A DNA stretch of 64,000 nucleotides from Candidatus Paracaedibacteraceae bacterium (lineage in GTDB: Bacteria > Pseudomonadota > Alphaproteobacteria > Paracaedibacterales > Paracaedibacteraceae): positions 54,003-118,002 of the forward strand of contig JAIBEV010000141.1 of assembly GCA_019459505.1 (NCBI GenBank), written 5' to 3'. Every line of letters starts with the position of its first letter. Position 1 is the first letter of the stretch. The notes under the pieces were generated by a model. That model made no database searches. It was not told the DNA's origin and was given only the letters and a program-made list of their open reading frames with translations. Positions 26,506 through 34,852 of the stretch are shown here, one piece after another. Made by a program: the position numbers and the translations under genes.

Positions 26506-28586
26506 CACGATTATCCCCCCTTTTTGCCACGTTGACGACCTTACCGGGTGTGGCGGGCCGCCGGGAAGCTTTATTCAAAAGGCTATTAGGAGATCGTGCT
26601 ATTGATGCTCTTCTTCATTTACCAAGCAATATAAATGCCTATAGGCTTGTGCAAACTATTAATGATGCCGCTGTTGGGGAGACAATTATTGTTCAAGCTG
26701 ACGTTATGAGCCACCGTCCAGCACCCCGTCGAGGGGCCCCGCATCGAGTAAGCTGTTATGATGGGCAGACGTTTTTTGAAGTTGTATTTTTTCATGGTAA
26801 TGCCCCCTATTTTCACAAGATTTTGCCTGAAAAAACGAAACGCACTATTATAGGACGGGTTGATAAAAACCTGAGTCGCTGGAGCATTACTCACCCCGAA
26901 AAGATCTATCCTGCCACCCCTGATCAAATTGTCCCTACCAAAGAAGTCATTTATCCTTTAACAACAGGCGTAACAAATAAATGTGTTCACCGTGCCATCG
27001 ATGCTGCCTTAAGTCGCCTGATCAATTTTCCAGAATGGCATGATAAAACAATCATCCAAGAGTTAAATCTTATGGGTTTTAGTCAAGCTCTTCGACAATT
27101 GCATCACCCCCAAACAATGGAAGATTTACAGTTAACGCCAGCGCATGAACGTCTTATTTTTGACGAACTCTTTGCCCATCAATTAGCCCTGCATTTTTCT
27201 CGCCTGGCCAATCAGGAAGAAATGCCTGGTCAATCAATAACCGGGACAGGAGAATTGGTGCGCCAATTATTAGCCCAATTGCCTTATGAGCCAACCGAAT
27301 CGCAAAAAGATGTGTTGAGAGATATCTTTGAAGATATGGCAAAGCCCCATCCGATGACACGGCTAATTCAAGGGGATGTAGGCAGTGGGAAGACACTGGT
27401 GGCCTTAATTAGTATGGTAAGAGCTATTGAATCAGGTTTTCAAACAGCAATCTTAGCTCCCACCGATATATTAGCGCGCCAACATGCAGAAACGATCACT
27501 GGCATGGTTGATAAAATTGGAATTAAAGCAGCCCTTTTAACGGGGAGGGAAAAAGGCAAAAAAAGATTACAAATTTTGGATAACCTGGCTCAGGGTAAAA
27601 TTGACCTCCTGATTGGCACACATGCATTGATTATTGAGGATGTTCACTTTAAAAATCTCGGCTTAGCCGTCATTGATGAGCAACATCGTTTTGGGGTGGA
27701 ACAGCGCTTAGCTTTAGCTCAAAAAGGAAATAATCCGGATATTCTCGCTATGACCGCAACTCCCATTCCACGGACTTTGCAACTGGCAAACTTTGGGGAT
27801 ATGGATGTGTCCATTATTCGTGAGAAGCCGGCTGGAAGACAACCTGTTACTACAAAAGTGCTGCCCTTAAATCGTCTAAATGAGGTGATTGAGGGGGTAA
27901 AACGCGCCTTACATGATCAAGCAAAAGTGTTTTGGGTTTGTCCATTGGTTGAAGAATCGGAAAAAATTAATGTCTCTGCTGCTGTGGATCGATATTACCA
28001 TCTACAAGAAATTTTCGGTCCCAAAGTTGGTTTAGTCCATGGCAAAATGAAAGCTGCTGATAAAGATGCTATCATGGAGCAATTTGTAAATGGTGATGTG
28101 AATATTTTAATAGCTACAACAGTCATTGAAGTTGGCGTCAACGTACCGGCGGCAACCATTATGATTATTGAGCATGCGGAACGATTTGGCCTAGCTCAAC
28201 TGCATCAGCTAAGAGGGCGAATTGGACGGGGAGAAAGAGCAGCAACCTGTGTGCTGCTCTATGGCCATGAGATGAGCCAGGTGGGAAAAGGACGATTAGC
28301 AACCATGCGTCAAACCAATGATGGGTTCAAAATTGCAGAAGCCGACTTGCGTCTTAGAGGGGGTGGAGATATTCTCGGGACACGTCAAAGTGGTTTGCCT
28401 GGCTTCCGTTTAGCAGATTTTGTCTCATATCCCGATAAAATGAGTTCATTATTAGGATTAGCTAACAAAGAAGCCAAAAAAGTTTTAAAAACAGATACTG
28501 CTTTACGGGGCGAACGGGGCTTTGCCATTCGCCTTTTACTAAAGGTCTTTGCCATGGACAATGTCATAAAATATACACGTTCATAA
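26487..28586 (+). CDS. recG: ATP-dependent DNA helicase RecG
   Basis: Branch-migrating helicase that remodels stalled forks and Holliday junctions (699 aa, full length). The N-terminal wedge/OB domain spans about 1-230 and is followed by SF2 motor domains: Walker A in IQGDVGSGKTLVAL, DEQH box in VIDEQHRFGVEQR, motif III TATPIPRTL, and QLRGRIGRG for motif VI. The C-terminal RLRGGGDILGTRQSGLPGF is the RecG TRG-type ending. It overlaps rluC and converges on the phage holin gene 67 bases further on. Confidence 0.95.
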   Translation: MEQDYLTRLSPLFATLTTLPGVAGRREALFKRLLGDRAIDALLHLPSNINAYRLVQTINDAAVGETIIVQADVMSHRPAPRRGAPHRVSCYDGQTFFEVVFFHGNAPYFHKILPEKTKRTIIGRVDKNLSRWSITHPEKIYPATPDQIVPTKEVIYPLTTGVTNKCVHRAIDAALSRLINFPEWHDKTIIQELNLMGFSQALRQLHHPQTMEDLQLTPAHERLIFDELFAHQLALHFSRLANQEEMPGQSITGTGELVRQLLAQLPYEPTESQKDVLRDIFEDMAKPHPMTRLIQGDVGSGKTLVALISMVRAIESGFQTAILAPTDILARQHAETITGMVDKIGIKAALLTGREKGKKRLQILDNLAQGKIDLLIGTHALIIEDVHFKNLGLAVIDEQHRFGVEQRLALAQKGNNPDILAMTATPIPRTLQLANFGDMDVSIIREKPAGRQPVTTKVLPLNRLNEVIEGVKRALHDQAKVFWVCPLVEESEKINVSAAVDRYYHLQEIFGPKVGLVHGKMKAADKDAIMEQFVNGDVNILIATTVIEVGVNVPAATIMIIEHAERFGLAQLHQLRGRIGRGERAATCVLLYGHEMSQVGKGRLATMRQTNDGFKIAEADLRLRGGGDILGTRQSGLPGFRLADFVSYPDKMSSLLGLANKEAKKVLKTDTALRGERGFAIRLLLKVFAMDNVIKYTRS

Positions 28587-28653
28587 TGTTGCATGTTTGA
28601 AGGTTCCGTTGAAAATGAATTGGAAAAGAATGTTGGAAAACTTAGTTTCTTTG

Positions 28654-29187
28654 CTAAAAATCTCGCTCAAATAAGGCTGCCATCGTGGTGTCTTTCATTT
28701 TGCTTTCTCGCGATGACCCAAATTCAAAAGCATAAGCATCCTTTAAGCAGGACCCAAAAATACCAGCAACAGTGGAAATAATTCCCACTGCCTCTCCCGG
28801 TAAAAACTCTGAATAATAAGCTAACGTAACCAAACAGCTGATTAACCCGCCAGCAGCACTAATGACCATGATATCAGCACGGATATTATGCCGACCTGTT
28901 TTTATCAAAGCCATATCACGCGCCCGCGCATCTTGTTTGTCCTGAAGCGCAGCTAATTCTAATTCTGCTTCTAAATTCAAAATAGCTTTTTGAAATTCAA
29001 TCACCAATTCAGGCTGTTCAAGCAGCAATCGAAGCATATCGGATGAATCCTCTATACCCGTGACGCGTTTTGCAATATTTAAAACATTTTCAGCAACCTC
29101 TTCAGCTTTTTCTCCCGCTAACCACCGGGCAATTGATGGGATAAACTGAGCCAAGCCAAACGCTGCAGAAATAGGTGAAACCGACAT
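28654..29187 (-). CDS. Phage holin (3TM holin-like family)
   Basis: 177-aa protein matching the 3TM phage holin type found beside endolysins of alphaproteobacterial prophages and gene transfer agents. The N-terminus PISAAFGLAQFIPSIARWLAG is a first amphipathic or membrane helix. A long charged helical middle (QKAILNLEAELELAALQDKQDARARDMA) follows, then two membrane helices at about 110-155 (IMVISAAGGLISCLVTLAYY, AVGIISTVAGIFGSC). Holins open the inner membrane so that the wall hydrolase can exit. Its ATG shares one base with the upstream hydrolase stop, so the two are translated together. Confidence 0.78.
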   Translation of the reverse strand: MSVSPISAAFGLAQFIPSIARWLAGEKAEEVAENVLNIAKRVTGIEDSSDMLRLLLEQPELVIEFQKAILNLEAELELAALQDKQDARARDMALIKTGRHNIRADIMVISAAGGLISCLVTLAYYSEFLPGEAVGIISTVAGIFGSCLKDAYAFEFGSSRESKMKDTTMAALFERDF

Positions 29188-29612
29188 TATTTATTCCCTT
29201 TCGATAGATCGTAAAAGATATGGCGTCCAATTTTTACTTTAGGCTTAGCCGTCAGCGACCAGGCAGGAAAAGTCGCCATTGTCGAGGCATGATAATGATC
29301 ACAACCCAGTGTTAAATCGGGCCAGTGGTCATTAATAACCCTATCAGCGACATTAAGACAAATATCAAATAAAGGATCCGCAATCGTAGTGGTAATCAAT
29401 TTTAAATTTGGATCATTGGGATTCCAGCAAGAAAATTGATAGGGCTTTTGACATATCTCACTAATTGTTTTGCCATACCAAGTTTGTTGCTTTTGTCGAT
29501 TCTTGACCACATTTGCAATAGCAATCAAGGAAGCTATCCCCCCTTCAACCCGGTAGTACTCGCCTCTTGCCTCCCCAAATATTGTTCTCGCTAGAATTTG
29601 AATTTCATTCAC
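29187..29612 (-). CDS. SleB-family cell wall hydrolase (phage endolysin)
   Basis: 141-aa peptidoglycan hydrolase of the SleB/CwlJ domain family, the usual endolysin of alphaproteobacterial phages and gene transfer agents. The N-terminal ILARTIFGEARGE contains the catalytic Glu, IANVVKNRQ is the following helix, and YQFSCWNPNDPNL plus GCDHYHASTMATFPAW are family marks. It is a bare domain with no signal peptide, consistent with holin-dependent release. It lies 12 bases after the 222-aa gene and overlaps the holin start by one base, a standard lysis cassette. Confidence 0.87.
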   Translation of the reverse strand: MNEIQILARTIFGEARGEYYRVEGGIASLIAIANVVKNRQKQQTWYGKTISEICQKPYQFSCWNPNDPNLKLITTTIADPLFDICLNVADRVINDHWPDLTLGCDHYHASTMATFPAWSLTAKPKVKIGRHIFYDLSKGNK

Positions 29613-29624
29613 TGTAAAGTCTCC

Positions 29625-30293
29625 TTACTGCTGTTTTTGAAAAGTTATCCAAGCACATTTACTACCGTGACGTTGAGCATCAATGGACTCATAGACGACC
29701 GGAGTTTCATCACCCCCTTCTGCCGAAATTTGCAAGTAAACATATCGATCACGAATATAATCGATAAACGAATGTTCGGCATGGAGCCGGTAACGAATTT
29801 CATTATCTGCTTCATAAAAGGTAATGCTATATTGTTTGATTCGATCTAACTCAGACCCTAACTGCCAAAATCCTCCTAAAGCTTGCCTATCAGGCGCAGT
29901 CTTTACATTCATGCTGGTTATTAATGTTTTAAATTCCATACCGATCAGAGAAATAATGGAAAGAGTCCGTTTTTTAATGATCCCATCTGATCGCATTAAG
30001 CCTTGATAAATCAACGACATCTTAGCAAATCTATAATCCAACAAGGGTCCTCTAAACACACCCACCGTTCTATTATTAAGAGTCACATTAGGGGTAGAAG
30101 CTGTAGGTTCCGGCTGCAGCTCAACCAGTAAATCAAATACATCCGGTAAATTTTTAGGCTCTTCTAAGTTTTCTGCTTCCTTCACCTTTCCTAACTTTAA
30201 TTGAGCCATATCTGTTGTTAAGAAAGCAGTTGAAGGAGCTTCATACCCGTGCCAATAAGAACGCCTGTCTATCTTTTGATGAAATACATTCAT
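29625..30293 (-). CDS. Phage-block hypothetical protein (222 aa)
   Basis: Unrecognised protein translated from an ATG overlapping the stop of the 520-aa gene by 4 bases, which places it firmly in the phage operon. It is mostly soluble. The central stretch NRTVGVFRGPLLDYRF..SLIYQGLMRSDGI and the C-terminal RDRYVYLQISAEGG read like a beta-rich structural protein. No signal peptide or membrane helix. By position, between a tail-tip-like protein and the lysis pair, it may be a distal tail or fibre component, but the sequence itself does not show it. Confidence 0.6.
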   Translation of the reverse strand: MNVFHQKIDRRSYWHGYEAPSTAFLTTDMAQLKLGKVKEAENLEEPKNLPDVFDLLVELQPEPTASTPNVTLNNRTVGVFRGPLLDYRFAKMSLIYQGLMRSDGIIKKRTLSIISLIGMEFKTLITSMNVKTAPDRQALGGFWQLGSELDRIKQYSITFYEADNEIRYRLHAEHSFIDYIRDRYVYLQISAEGGDETPVVYESIDAQRHGSKCAWITFQKQQ

Positions 30294-31852
30294 GATTCCT
30301 CCTCAGGAGTCTCTAATTGATTGGGGGCACTCCAAAACAAGTCTTGAAAGCGAAATTTACGCTCTAGAACATCTGAGCTTCGCAAATCTTTAAAAGTGAT
30401 ATCGATAGAAGTTGCAGCTTCAGAGGGTAAACTACTGACAGGTTGTTCTTGGCTTTGCAACCAACTAATTTGATCACGTACATGATTTTCAACCGTCAAG
30501 GATTCTATAAAATGCTCGGGTGTCAGGTTGCTTAGATTGTCAAAACCGAGAAGATCACCTTTATGGCGACAACTCAGGACAAAAGGCTTTTCCTTTTCTA
30601 CCCCGGTTGCAATGGCAACTGTCAAATGAGCCACTGCTCGATCAAACCGTCGTTCGAGACGATAGCTGGTTAGCTTACCCACTATCCTACCTTGAGGCAA
30701 ACTCTCATGAAAAATTAATAACTGATGATCAAGCGTGATATCTAAAGCATTCACAAATTCAACTTGGAATTTAACTTCGGCCGCTCTAGCAGAATAGGCT
30801 AAATGCGACTTTGCAATATTAAGAGCACTTAAAATCGCTTGCTGCCCCACCTCTGTATCAAAAAAACTAGAATGGCGTTGCATATCAGTGGTCAGTTTAT
30901 TGAGCTTTAACTTTAATTGCCGCATAGGTCGGTTAGAGAACCCCAAATACTGATTTTGATGATGCACAACGACATCCACTTGTTCTCGCCTTTTTTGACG
31001 ATAACTCCAGCCAAGCACAAGCTCGCCTTGGAACCAATACTGTCGATATTTTTTTCCATGGATTAAAGGAGTTATGGTGGGATAGTGTCCCAGGCTTCCT
31101 GTTGAGGGAGGTATGAATTCTCGTAAAGAACTACGCAAAACCTCATACCCACTCTGCCCTATTTTCTTAGCAGCTTTAGGCCAAGTTGCACTTAAACTTT
31201 TGGGCGATAGCGTATTAATCCGTCCTTGTGAAAACTGCAATTCAATTTTAGGAATAAGATTGATTTCCCCCTGACATTCTTGCACCCACTCACAAATCAA
31301 CGATAAGGCTACAGCGGGCAGAGGGGTATCACTAATGCGGAATTGAAGACTTCCCTGTAAAATTTGTGTCTGAAAAGTCTGCGCATGGTTTCCTTGAAAC
31401 AGAGAAGATAAAGTCATCTGATGCGTTATCCGATCATAGCAAAATAATTCCTGACGAAATTCTAGATAATCGGCGAGATCAAGTTGTTTTTGTCCTTTAA
31501 GAAATAGGCAATCCGTATGGCTTTCCTTAAGGGTGCGTGTCAAATCGCTTACTTGTTGACTCAAATCAGCTGGTGTTGCTACAAGTTCTACTGTTTTTGT
31601 GGTTTCATCTATTTTTTTTGGCAATCCTATAAATTGCCCCTTAAAAATCGGCTCTAAGTATCCTCGATCATCCGTTACAATAAAGGCATACCCTTCAGAT
31701 GGAATAAGATCCGATACGGGTAAAACTAATGTTGCAACAGCAATCCGACCTTCTTTATGATCAATGATAAGCTCAAGCAATTTTACCGGCAATTGCTCAC
31801 ATGCCTCAGAAAATGATTGCAGTGGGTTACACTTATATAAGTAAATCGACAT
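30290..31852 (-). CDS. Putative phage tail-tip/baseplate-type protein (520 aa)
   Basis: Large soluble protein. The N-terminal 110 residues (LELIIDHKEGRIAVATLVLP, FIVTDDRGYLEPIFKGQFIGLP, ETTKTVELVATPADL) have the pattern of a beta-sandwich domain that describes a field or range, as I remember from tail proteins of alphaproteobacterial prophages. A middle domain follows from 150 to 400 and ends in repeated beta strands. The C-terminus SLPSEAATSIDITFKDL is short and acidic. It is the first gene left of the intruding transporter on the phage strand. The tail assignment is by resemblance and location. Confidence 0.5.
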   Translation of the reverse strand: MSIYLYKCNPLQSFSEACEQLPVKLLELIIDHKEGRIAVATLVLPVSDLIPSEGYAFIVTDDRGYLEPIFKGQFIGLPKKIDETTKTVELVATPADLSQQVSDLTRTLKESHTDCLFLKGQKQLDLADYLEFRQELFCYDRITHQMTLSSLFQGNHAQTFQTQILQGSLQFRISDTPLPAVALSLICEWVQECQGEINLIPKIELQFSQGRINTLSPKSLSATWPKAAKKIGQSGYEVLRSSLREFIPPSTGSLGHYPTITPLIHGKKYRQYWFQGELVLGWSYRQKRREQVDVVVHHQNQYLGFSNRPMRQLKLKLNKLTTDMQRHSSFFDTEVGQQAILSALNIAKSHLAYSARAAEVKFQVEFVNALDITLDHQLLIFHESLPQGRIVGKLTSYRLERRFDRAVAHLTVAIATGVEKEKPFVLSCRHKGDLLGFDNLSNLTPEHFIESLTVENHVRDQISWLQSQEQPVSSLPSEAATSIDITFKDLRSSDVLERKFRFQDLFWSAPNQLETPEEES

Positions 31853-31979
31853 CGATACCTCTTAAATTATGTAGACAATTTAATTAAGCAGTCCTATATA
31901 TGTAGGAATAGAGTGCAGGATTGTTGGTTTAGCAAATCCTGGTTTTAATATTTTAACCCTCCCTATTAAGAGTTAAATC

Positions 31980-32918
31980 ATGAGCAACAGCCCAGCAGTA
32001 ACTGCCGAAGAAAATACCCTTGACCGTCTTAGCCGTATGAACCTTATCGGCTGGTTCTTCCGTAAAGGTTATCCTCAAGGTGCATTCTGGGCGACCATGA
32101 TTTGCGTGGTTAGCGTGACAAACGATGTATTAATGCGTTTCTTAGGAGAAAGACTTCATTCCGCTGAAATCATTTTTTTCCGCTTCTTGTTCAGCATGAT
32201 TACCGTTATTCCTTTAATGCTTAGCCACGGCACATCGGTCTTTAAAACTTCTCGCCCGATGTTACATGTGTTCCGAGCAATTCTAGGAGTGGGCGGCATT
32301 GGCGCTTGCTGTTACGCTGTCAATGCGATGCCCTTGAATGAAAATACCTCCATTATGTTCTCTCAGCCTTTATTCTTCCTTCCTCTTGCCGTTTTTCTAT
32401 TACGCGAGCGTGTCGATGCACCACGATGGATCGCGACGTTGATTGGCTTCGTTGGCTTGATGGTTGTTTTACAGCCTGGCTTGGATACCTTCCGATGGGT
32501 TGCTCTCGTCCCTGTTGCGGCTGCTCTTCAATTTGCCTTACTGGATATTCTTGCGAAGAAAATGGTTGCCACCGAATCAACCTATAATATGTTGTTCTAT
32601 TTTGCCTTTGGTACTACCATTTGTGCCTTCATCCCTGCCCTTTTTTTCTGGCAGACACCCACGCTTAGTGAAGTTGGTCTCCTGATTTTATTAGGTATTG
32701 GGGCGAATCTAATCCAAGTATGTTTAATCCGCGCGTTCACCGCCACCGATGCTTCTGCTTTAATGCCCTTCCGTTATGTGGAATTTATCTTTACTTCTCT
32801 GGTTGGCTTTATGCTATTTAGCGAAGTTCCAACATCTATTACTCTGATCGGTGTCATCTTAATTATCGCGGGCACAGCCTACCTTAGTTATTATGAATCC
32901 CGTCGCAAGGCAGGATAA
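31980..32918 (+). CDS. DMT/EamA-family transporter, resembling rickettsial S-adenosylmethionine carrier
   Basis: 312-aa membrane protein with about ten helices and two EamA repeats (SVTNDVLMRFLG..FFRFLFS in the first, ALLDILAKKMV..FTSLVGFMLFSEVPT in the second). The pattern NDV..LG.RLHS.E..FFRF.FS, the TSRP..H..R segment, and LDI..KK.V..ES..MLFY closely recall the Rickettsia Sam transporter, which imports SAM. That substrate is inferred from memory of the sequence. It runs opposite to the phage genes and cuts between tail-type genes, with its own spacer upstream and terminator downstream, like a cargo gene. Confidence 0.75.
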   Translation: MSNSPAVTAEENTLDRLSRMNLIGWFFRKGYPQGAFWATMICVVSVTNDVLMRFLGERLHSAEIIFFRFLFSMITVIPLMLSHGTSVFKTSRPMLHVFRAILGVGGIGACCYAVNAMPLNENTSIMFSQPLFFLPLAVFLLRERVDAPRWIATLIGFVGLMVVLQPGLDTFRWVALVPVAAALQFALLDILAKKMVATESTYNMLFYFAFGTTICAFIPALFFWQTPTLSEVGLLILLGIGANLIQVCLIRAFTATDASALMPFRYVEFIFTSLVGFMLFSEVPTSITLIGVILIIAGTAYLSYYESRRKAG

Positions 32919-32946
32919 AAAAAGCCGCCCTAAGAGGCGGCTTTTT
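32919..32946 (+). terminator. Strong bidirectional terminator after transporter
   Basis: AAAAAGCCGCC and GGCGGCTTTTT form a perfect 11-bp stem, directly after the transporter stop and before the convergent 3' end of the 164-aa phage gene. It can end transcription from both sides. Confidence 0.9.
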
Positions 32947-32962
32947 CATTAAGGAAAGCAGT

Positions 32963-33457
32963 CTATATTTCCTCCAAATCCATTTGCCAGCCTGCTTTAA
33001 GGCCCCATTCATCTGTTTTTAAAACATACCGAATAATACGCATTGTAAGCAAAGGCCGATAGCTGACAAAGTAGGGTTGGTCAGACTCAATAACTATCTC
33101 TTTCCCCTCAATACTTATAATAGGTAAAGGATGGTGTTGACCATTAATGGCATACACGGATCCATCCGCAGGAAGACGATCGAGTGTTACTCTATCCCCC
33201 TCACAGCGCTGCCAAAGTCTCTGAATACAATTAACATCCACAATTCCGCCAATATCTAAATTATCGGTTGCAATAACCGTCTTGTCTTCACATGAAATGG
33301 TGGACTTATATTTCTTACCATGTGTTCCTAAAAATACTAGATCGCCATTAACTGTACGACGGAATTGACCCAAGGCTATGGGAACCAATTCCTGTATACA
33401 TCCCCTTGCTGACAAGGGGGGAAAGCCTGATCTAGATATAACAAGTTCTGTTTCCAT
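32963..33457 (-). CDS. Phage tail-associated protein (164 aa)
   Basis: Soluble beta-rich protein. The elements QFRRTVNGDLVFLGTHGKKY, STISCEDK, IVDVNCIQRLWQ and the closing YFVSYRPLLTMRIIRYV..DEWGLKAGWQMDLEEI recall a family of uncharacterised tail-region proteins in prophages of rhizobia and relatives, where the YRPRL..M and GW.LDLEE endings recur. It starts seven bases beyond the stop of a 30-aa gene and is the last phage gene before the convergent transporter. In gene-transfer-agent order a major tail protein would be expected here; this is not obviously one. Confidence 0.6.
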   Translation of the reverse strand: METELVISRSGFPPLSARGCIQELVPIALGQFRRTVNGDLVFLGTHGKKYKSTISCEDKTVIATDNLDIGGIVDVNCIQRLWQRCEGDRVTLDRLPADGSVYAINGQHHPLPIISIEGKEIVIESDQPYFVSYRPLLTMRIIRYVLKTDEWGLKAGWQMDLEEI

Positions 33458-33464
33458 TATCGCC

Positions 33465-33557
33465 TCATTGCACCCAGCGGGGTAAATTTAAAGGGAGCGT
33501 CCGCTCTAGGTCTTCCAGTTCCTGAGTTAAAGTATCGATGACTTGGTCTTTATCCAT
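33465..33557 (-). CDS. 30-aa phage-operon peptide
   Basis: Tiny frame starting MDKDQVIDTLTQELEDLERT and ending PRWVQ, acidic and helical in its first half. The ATG is preceded by CCGGAG seven bases upstream, follows the previous stop by three bases, and its own stop precedes the next gene's ATG by seven. Such tight packing in an operon makes real translation likely. Function unknown; a small assembly factor is one possibility. Confidence 0.6.
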   Translation of the reverse strand: MDKDQVIDTLTQELEDLERTLPLNLPRWVQ

Positions 33558-33560
33558 AAG

Positions 33561-33947
33561 TTATCTCCGGAGTAGGGTTTCATAATAATGGCTGACTGTT
33601 TTTTTCTGGCCATTCTTTGAAATATCAACAACATTGCCCATTAATTTGACGATGGCTGATCTCCCGTCTGACAATGATAAAACTTGCCCATCTAAATGCT
33701 GATTGATTTTCTTCGATTGATCCAAACTGGATTTTACTCCCACATCGTCATCCAAACAAACTGTTCGGAATTTAACCCTTGCCAAAGCAGAATTCTCCCC
33801 CAGCCCGATACTTTGCTGAATTTCCTCCAATTCTAACAGACAGCATGGATACTTAATATCAGTATGAGGCGTTAGATAAAAGTTTTGGTCTTCAACCTTA
33901 GATTGCAAATGCGACTTAACTGTCGCTAAAAATGAAAAGTCGCTCAT
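33561..33947 (-). CDS. Phage tail-terminator-like protein (DUF3168/gp8 position)
   Basis: 128-aa protein at the position of the tail completion protein in gene transfer agents, following the head closure gene. FLATVKSHLQSK at the N-terminus, PCCLLELEEIQ with the typical beta strand, and YYETLLRR at the end fit the DUF3168-like tail-terminator fold. Sequence identity to any one family cannot be judged by eye, so order is the main evidence. Its stop is three bases before the 30-aa gene. Confidence 0.6.
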   Translation of the reverse strand: MSDFSFLATVKSHLQSKVEDQNFYLTPHTDIKYPCCLLELEEIQQSIGLGENSALARVKFRTVCLDDDVGVKSSLDQSKKINQHLDGQVLSLSDGRSAIVKLMGNVVDISKNGQKKTVSHYYETLLRR

Positions 33948-33995
33948 GACTTTCGCCTCCCTATGCTTACAACAAAATTATATAGCTTAGTAATC

Positions 33996-34292
33996 TTAAA
34001 ATCCGGTTAAATCGGGACAAGTTTTAGCAAAAAAGCGCAAACAGTCTCGATCTTTAACCCTTGCCTTGCGGCAGTCAGCCCATAATCCCTGCCAATAAAT
34101 ACGCTGAAATCTATAGGATGTCGGTCGAATTCTTACATCTAGGCTCAACGCGTCACCTTCTACTCCTTTTAAACGGACATCCGCCCAAACTGTTGTCGCA
34201 TGAGACCATCTCTCAGAAAGATCTCCTTCCTCCGTCTCAAGCATCTCGCGGTGCCATAATTGAACACGGTCGGTCAACAGTGACGATTTCAT
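33996..34292 (-). CDS. Phage head closure / head-tail adaptor protein
   Basis: 98-aa small barrel protein of the SPP1 gp16/HK97 gp10 head-closure group. The start DRVQLWHREMLETEEGDLSERWSHATTVWADVR is the recognisable pattern (D.V.L...........G....W......WA.V). It sits at the gp7 position and overlaps the stop of the connector gene by 4 bases. It would plug the portal-connector channel after packaging. Confidence 0.78.
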   Translation of the reverse strand: MKSSLLTDRVQLWHREMLETEEGDLSERWSHATTVWADVRLKGVEGDALSLDVRIRPTSYRFQRIYWQGLWADCRKARVKDRDCLRFFAKTCPDLTGF

Positions 34293-34849
34293 GATAGCCC
34301 CACTTGTCTATAAGGTTGGACCATTTGTAATAAAGACAAATAATCATTGCGATCAATGCCGGTTCGGCATTCATAATGGCAAGCCACATGAGTGATAACT
34401 GCCTGAAGCAAGGGAGACGGTACACTCTCTGCTCTTTCCCCAAACCCAGCAGCGAATTCAATCTCAAAGCACCGATGGGTGGTATTTGCATGGACCATCG
34501 TTCGAGCCCCTTCTTCCTGAATCCTATAATTAACCTGCCGTTTTTGACCGGAAGAATCAATAATCGCAATACGTTTAAGTTCGATTACATTCTGCTTTGG
34601 TAAGGTAAGAGCAGCTCGGCCGCTGCGCACCCCTGTTAACCCTCCTATGTGAGGTTCTGATAGTACGGTTTGCCATATAAATGTTGTATTTAAAAGAGGC
34701 GAGTCGATTATCTCTTCGACCCAATCGGTAGCAACCTTAATAAGGTGCGTTAAATAATCGTCATCCTCAGAATGATCAAGGCGCAAATGCGCCTTGATCT
34801 GCTGAAGTGACACGCAAGGGTGAGCTTGCGTTTGAATCACTGTCAGCAT
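34289..34849 (-). CDS. Phage head-tail connector (gp6/adaptor-like)
   Basis: 186-aa connector. The opening SLQQIKAHLRLDHSEDDDYLTHLIKVATDWVEEII is the diagnostic gp6-like pattern (..lk.hLri....ddd.l...i.aA...ie). The later FEIEFAAGFGERAESVPSPLLQAVITHVACHYE segment is the second helix pair. It lies between the capsid and head closure genes, as in gene transfer agents, and three bases separate it from the capsid stop. It binds the portal and recruits the stopper and tail. Confidence 0.85.
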   Translation of the reverse strand: MLTVIQTQAHPCVSLQQIKAHLRLDHSEDDDYLTHLIKVATDWVEEIIDSPLLNTTFIWQTVLSEPHIGGLTGVRSGRAALTLPKQNVIELKRIAIIDSSGQKRQVNYRIQEEGARTMVHANTTHRCFEIEFAAGFGERAESVPSPLLQAVITHVACHYECRTGIDRNDYLSLLQMVQPYRQVGLS

Positions 34850-34852
34850 CGA

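Noticed and set aside
26619..26927. 102-codon minus-strand frame inside recG
   Set aside because: Shadow of recG, which has full helicase motifs on the plus strand.
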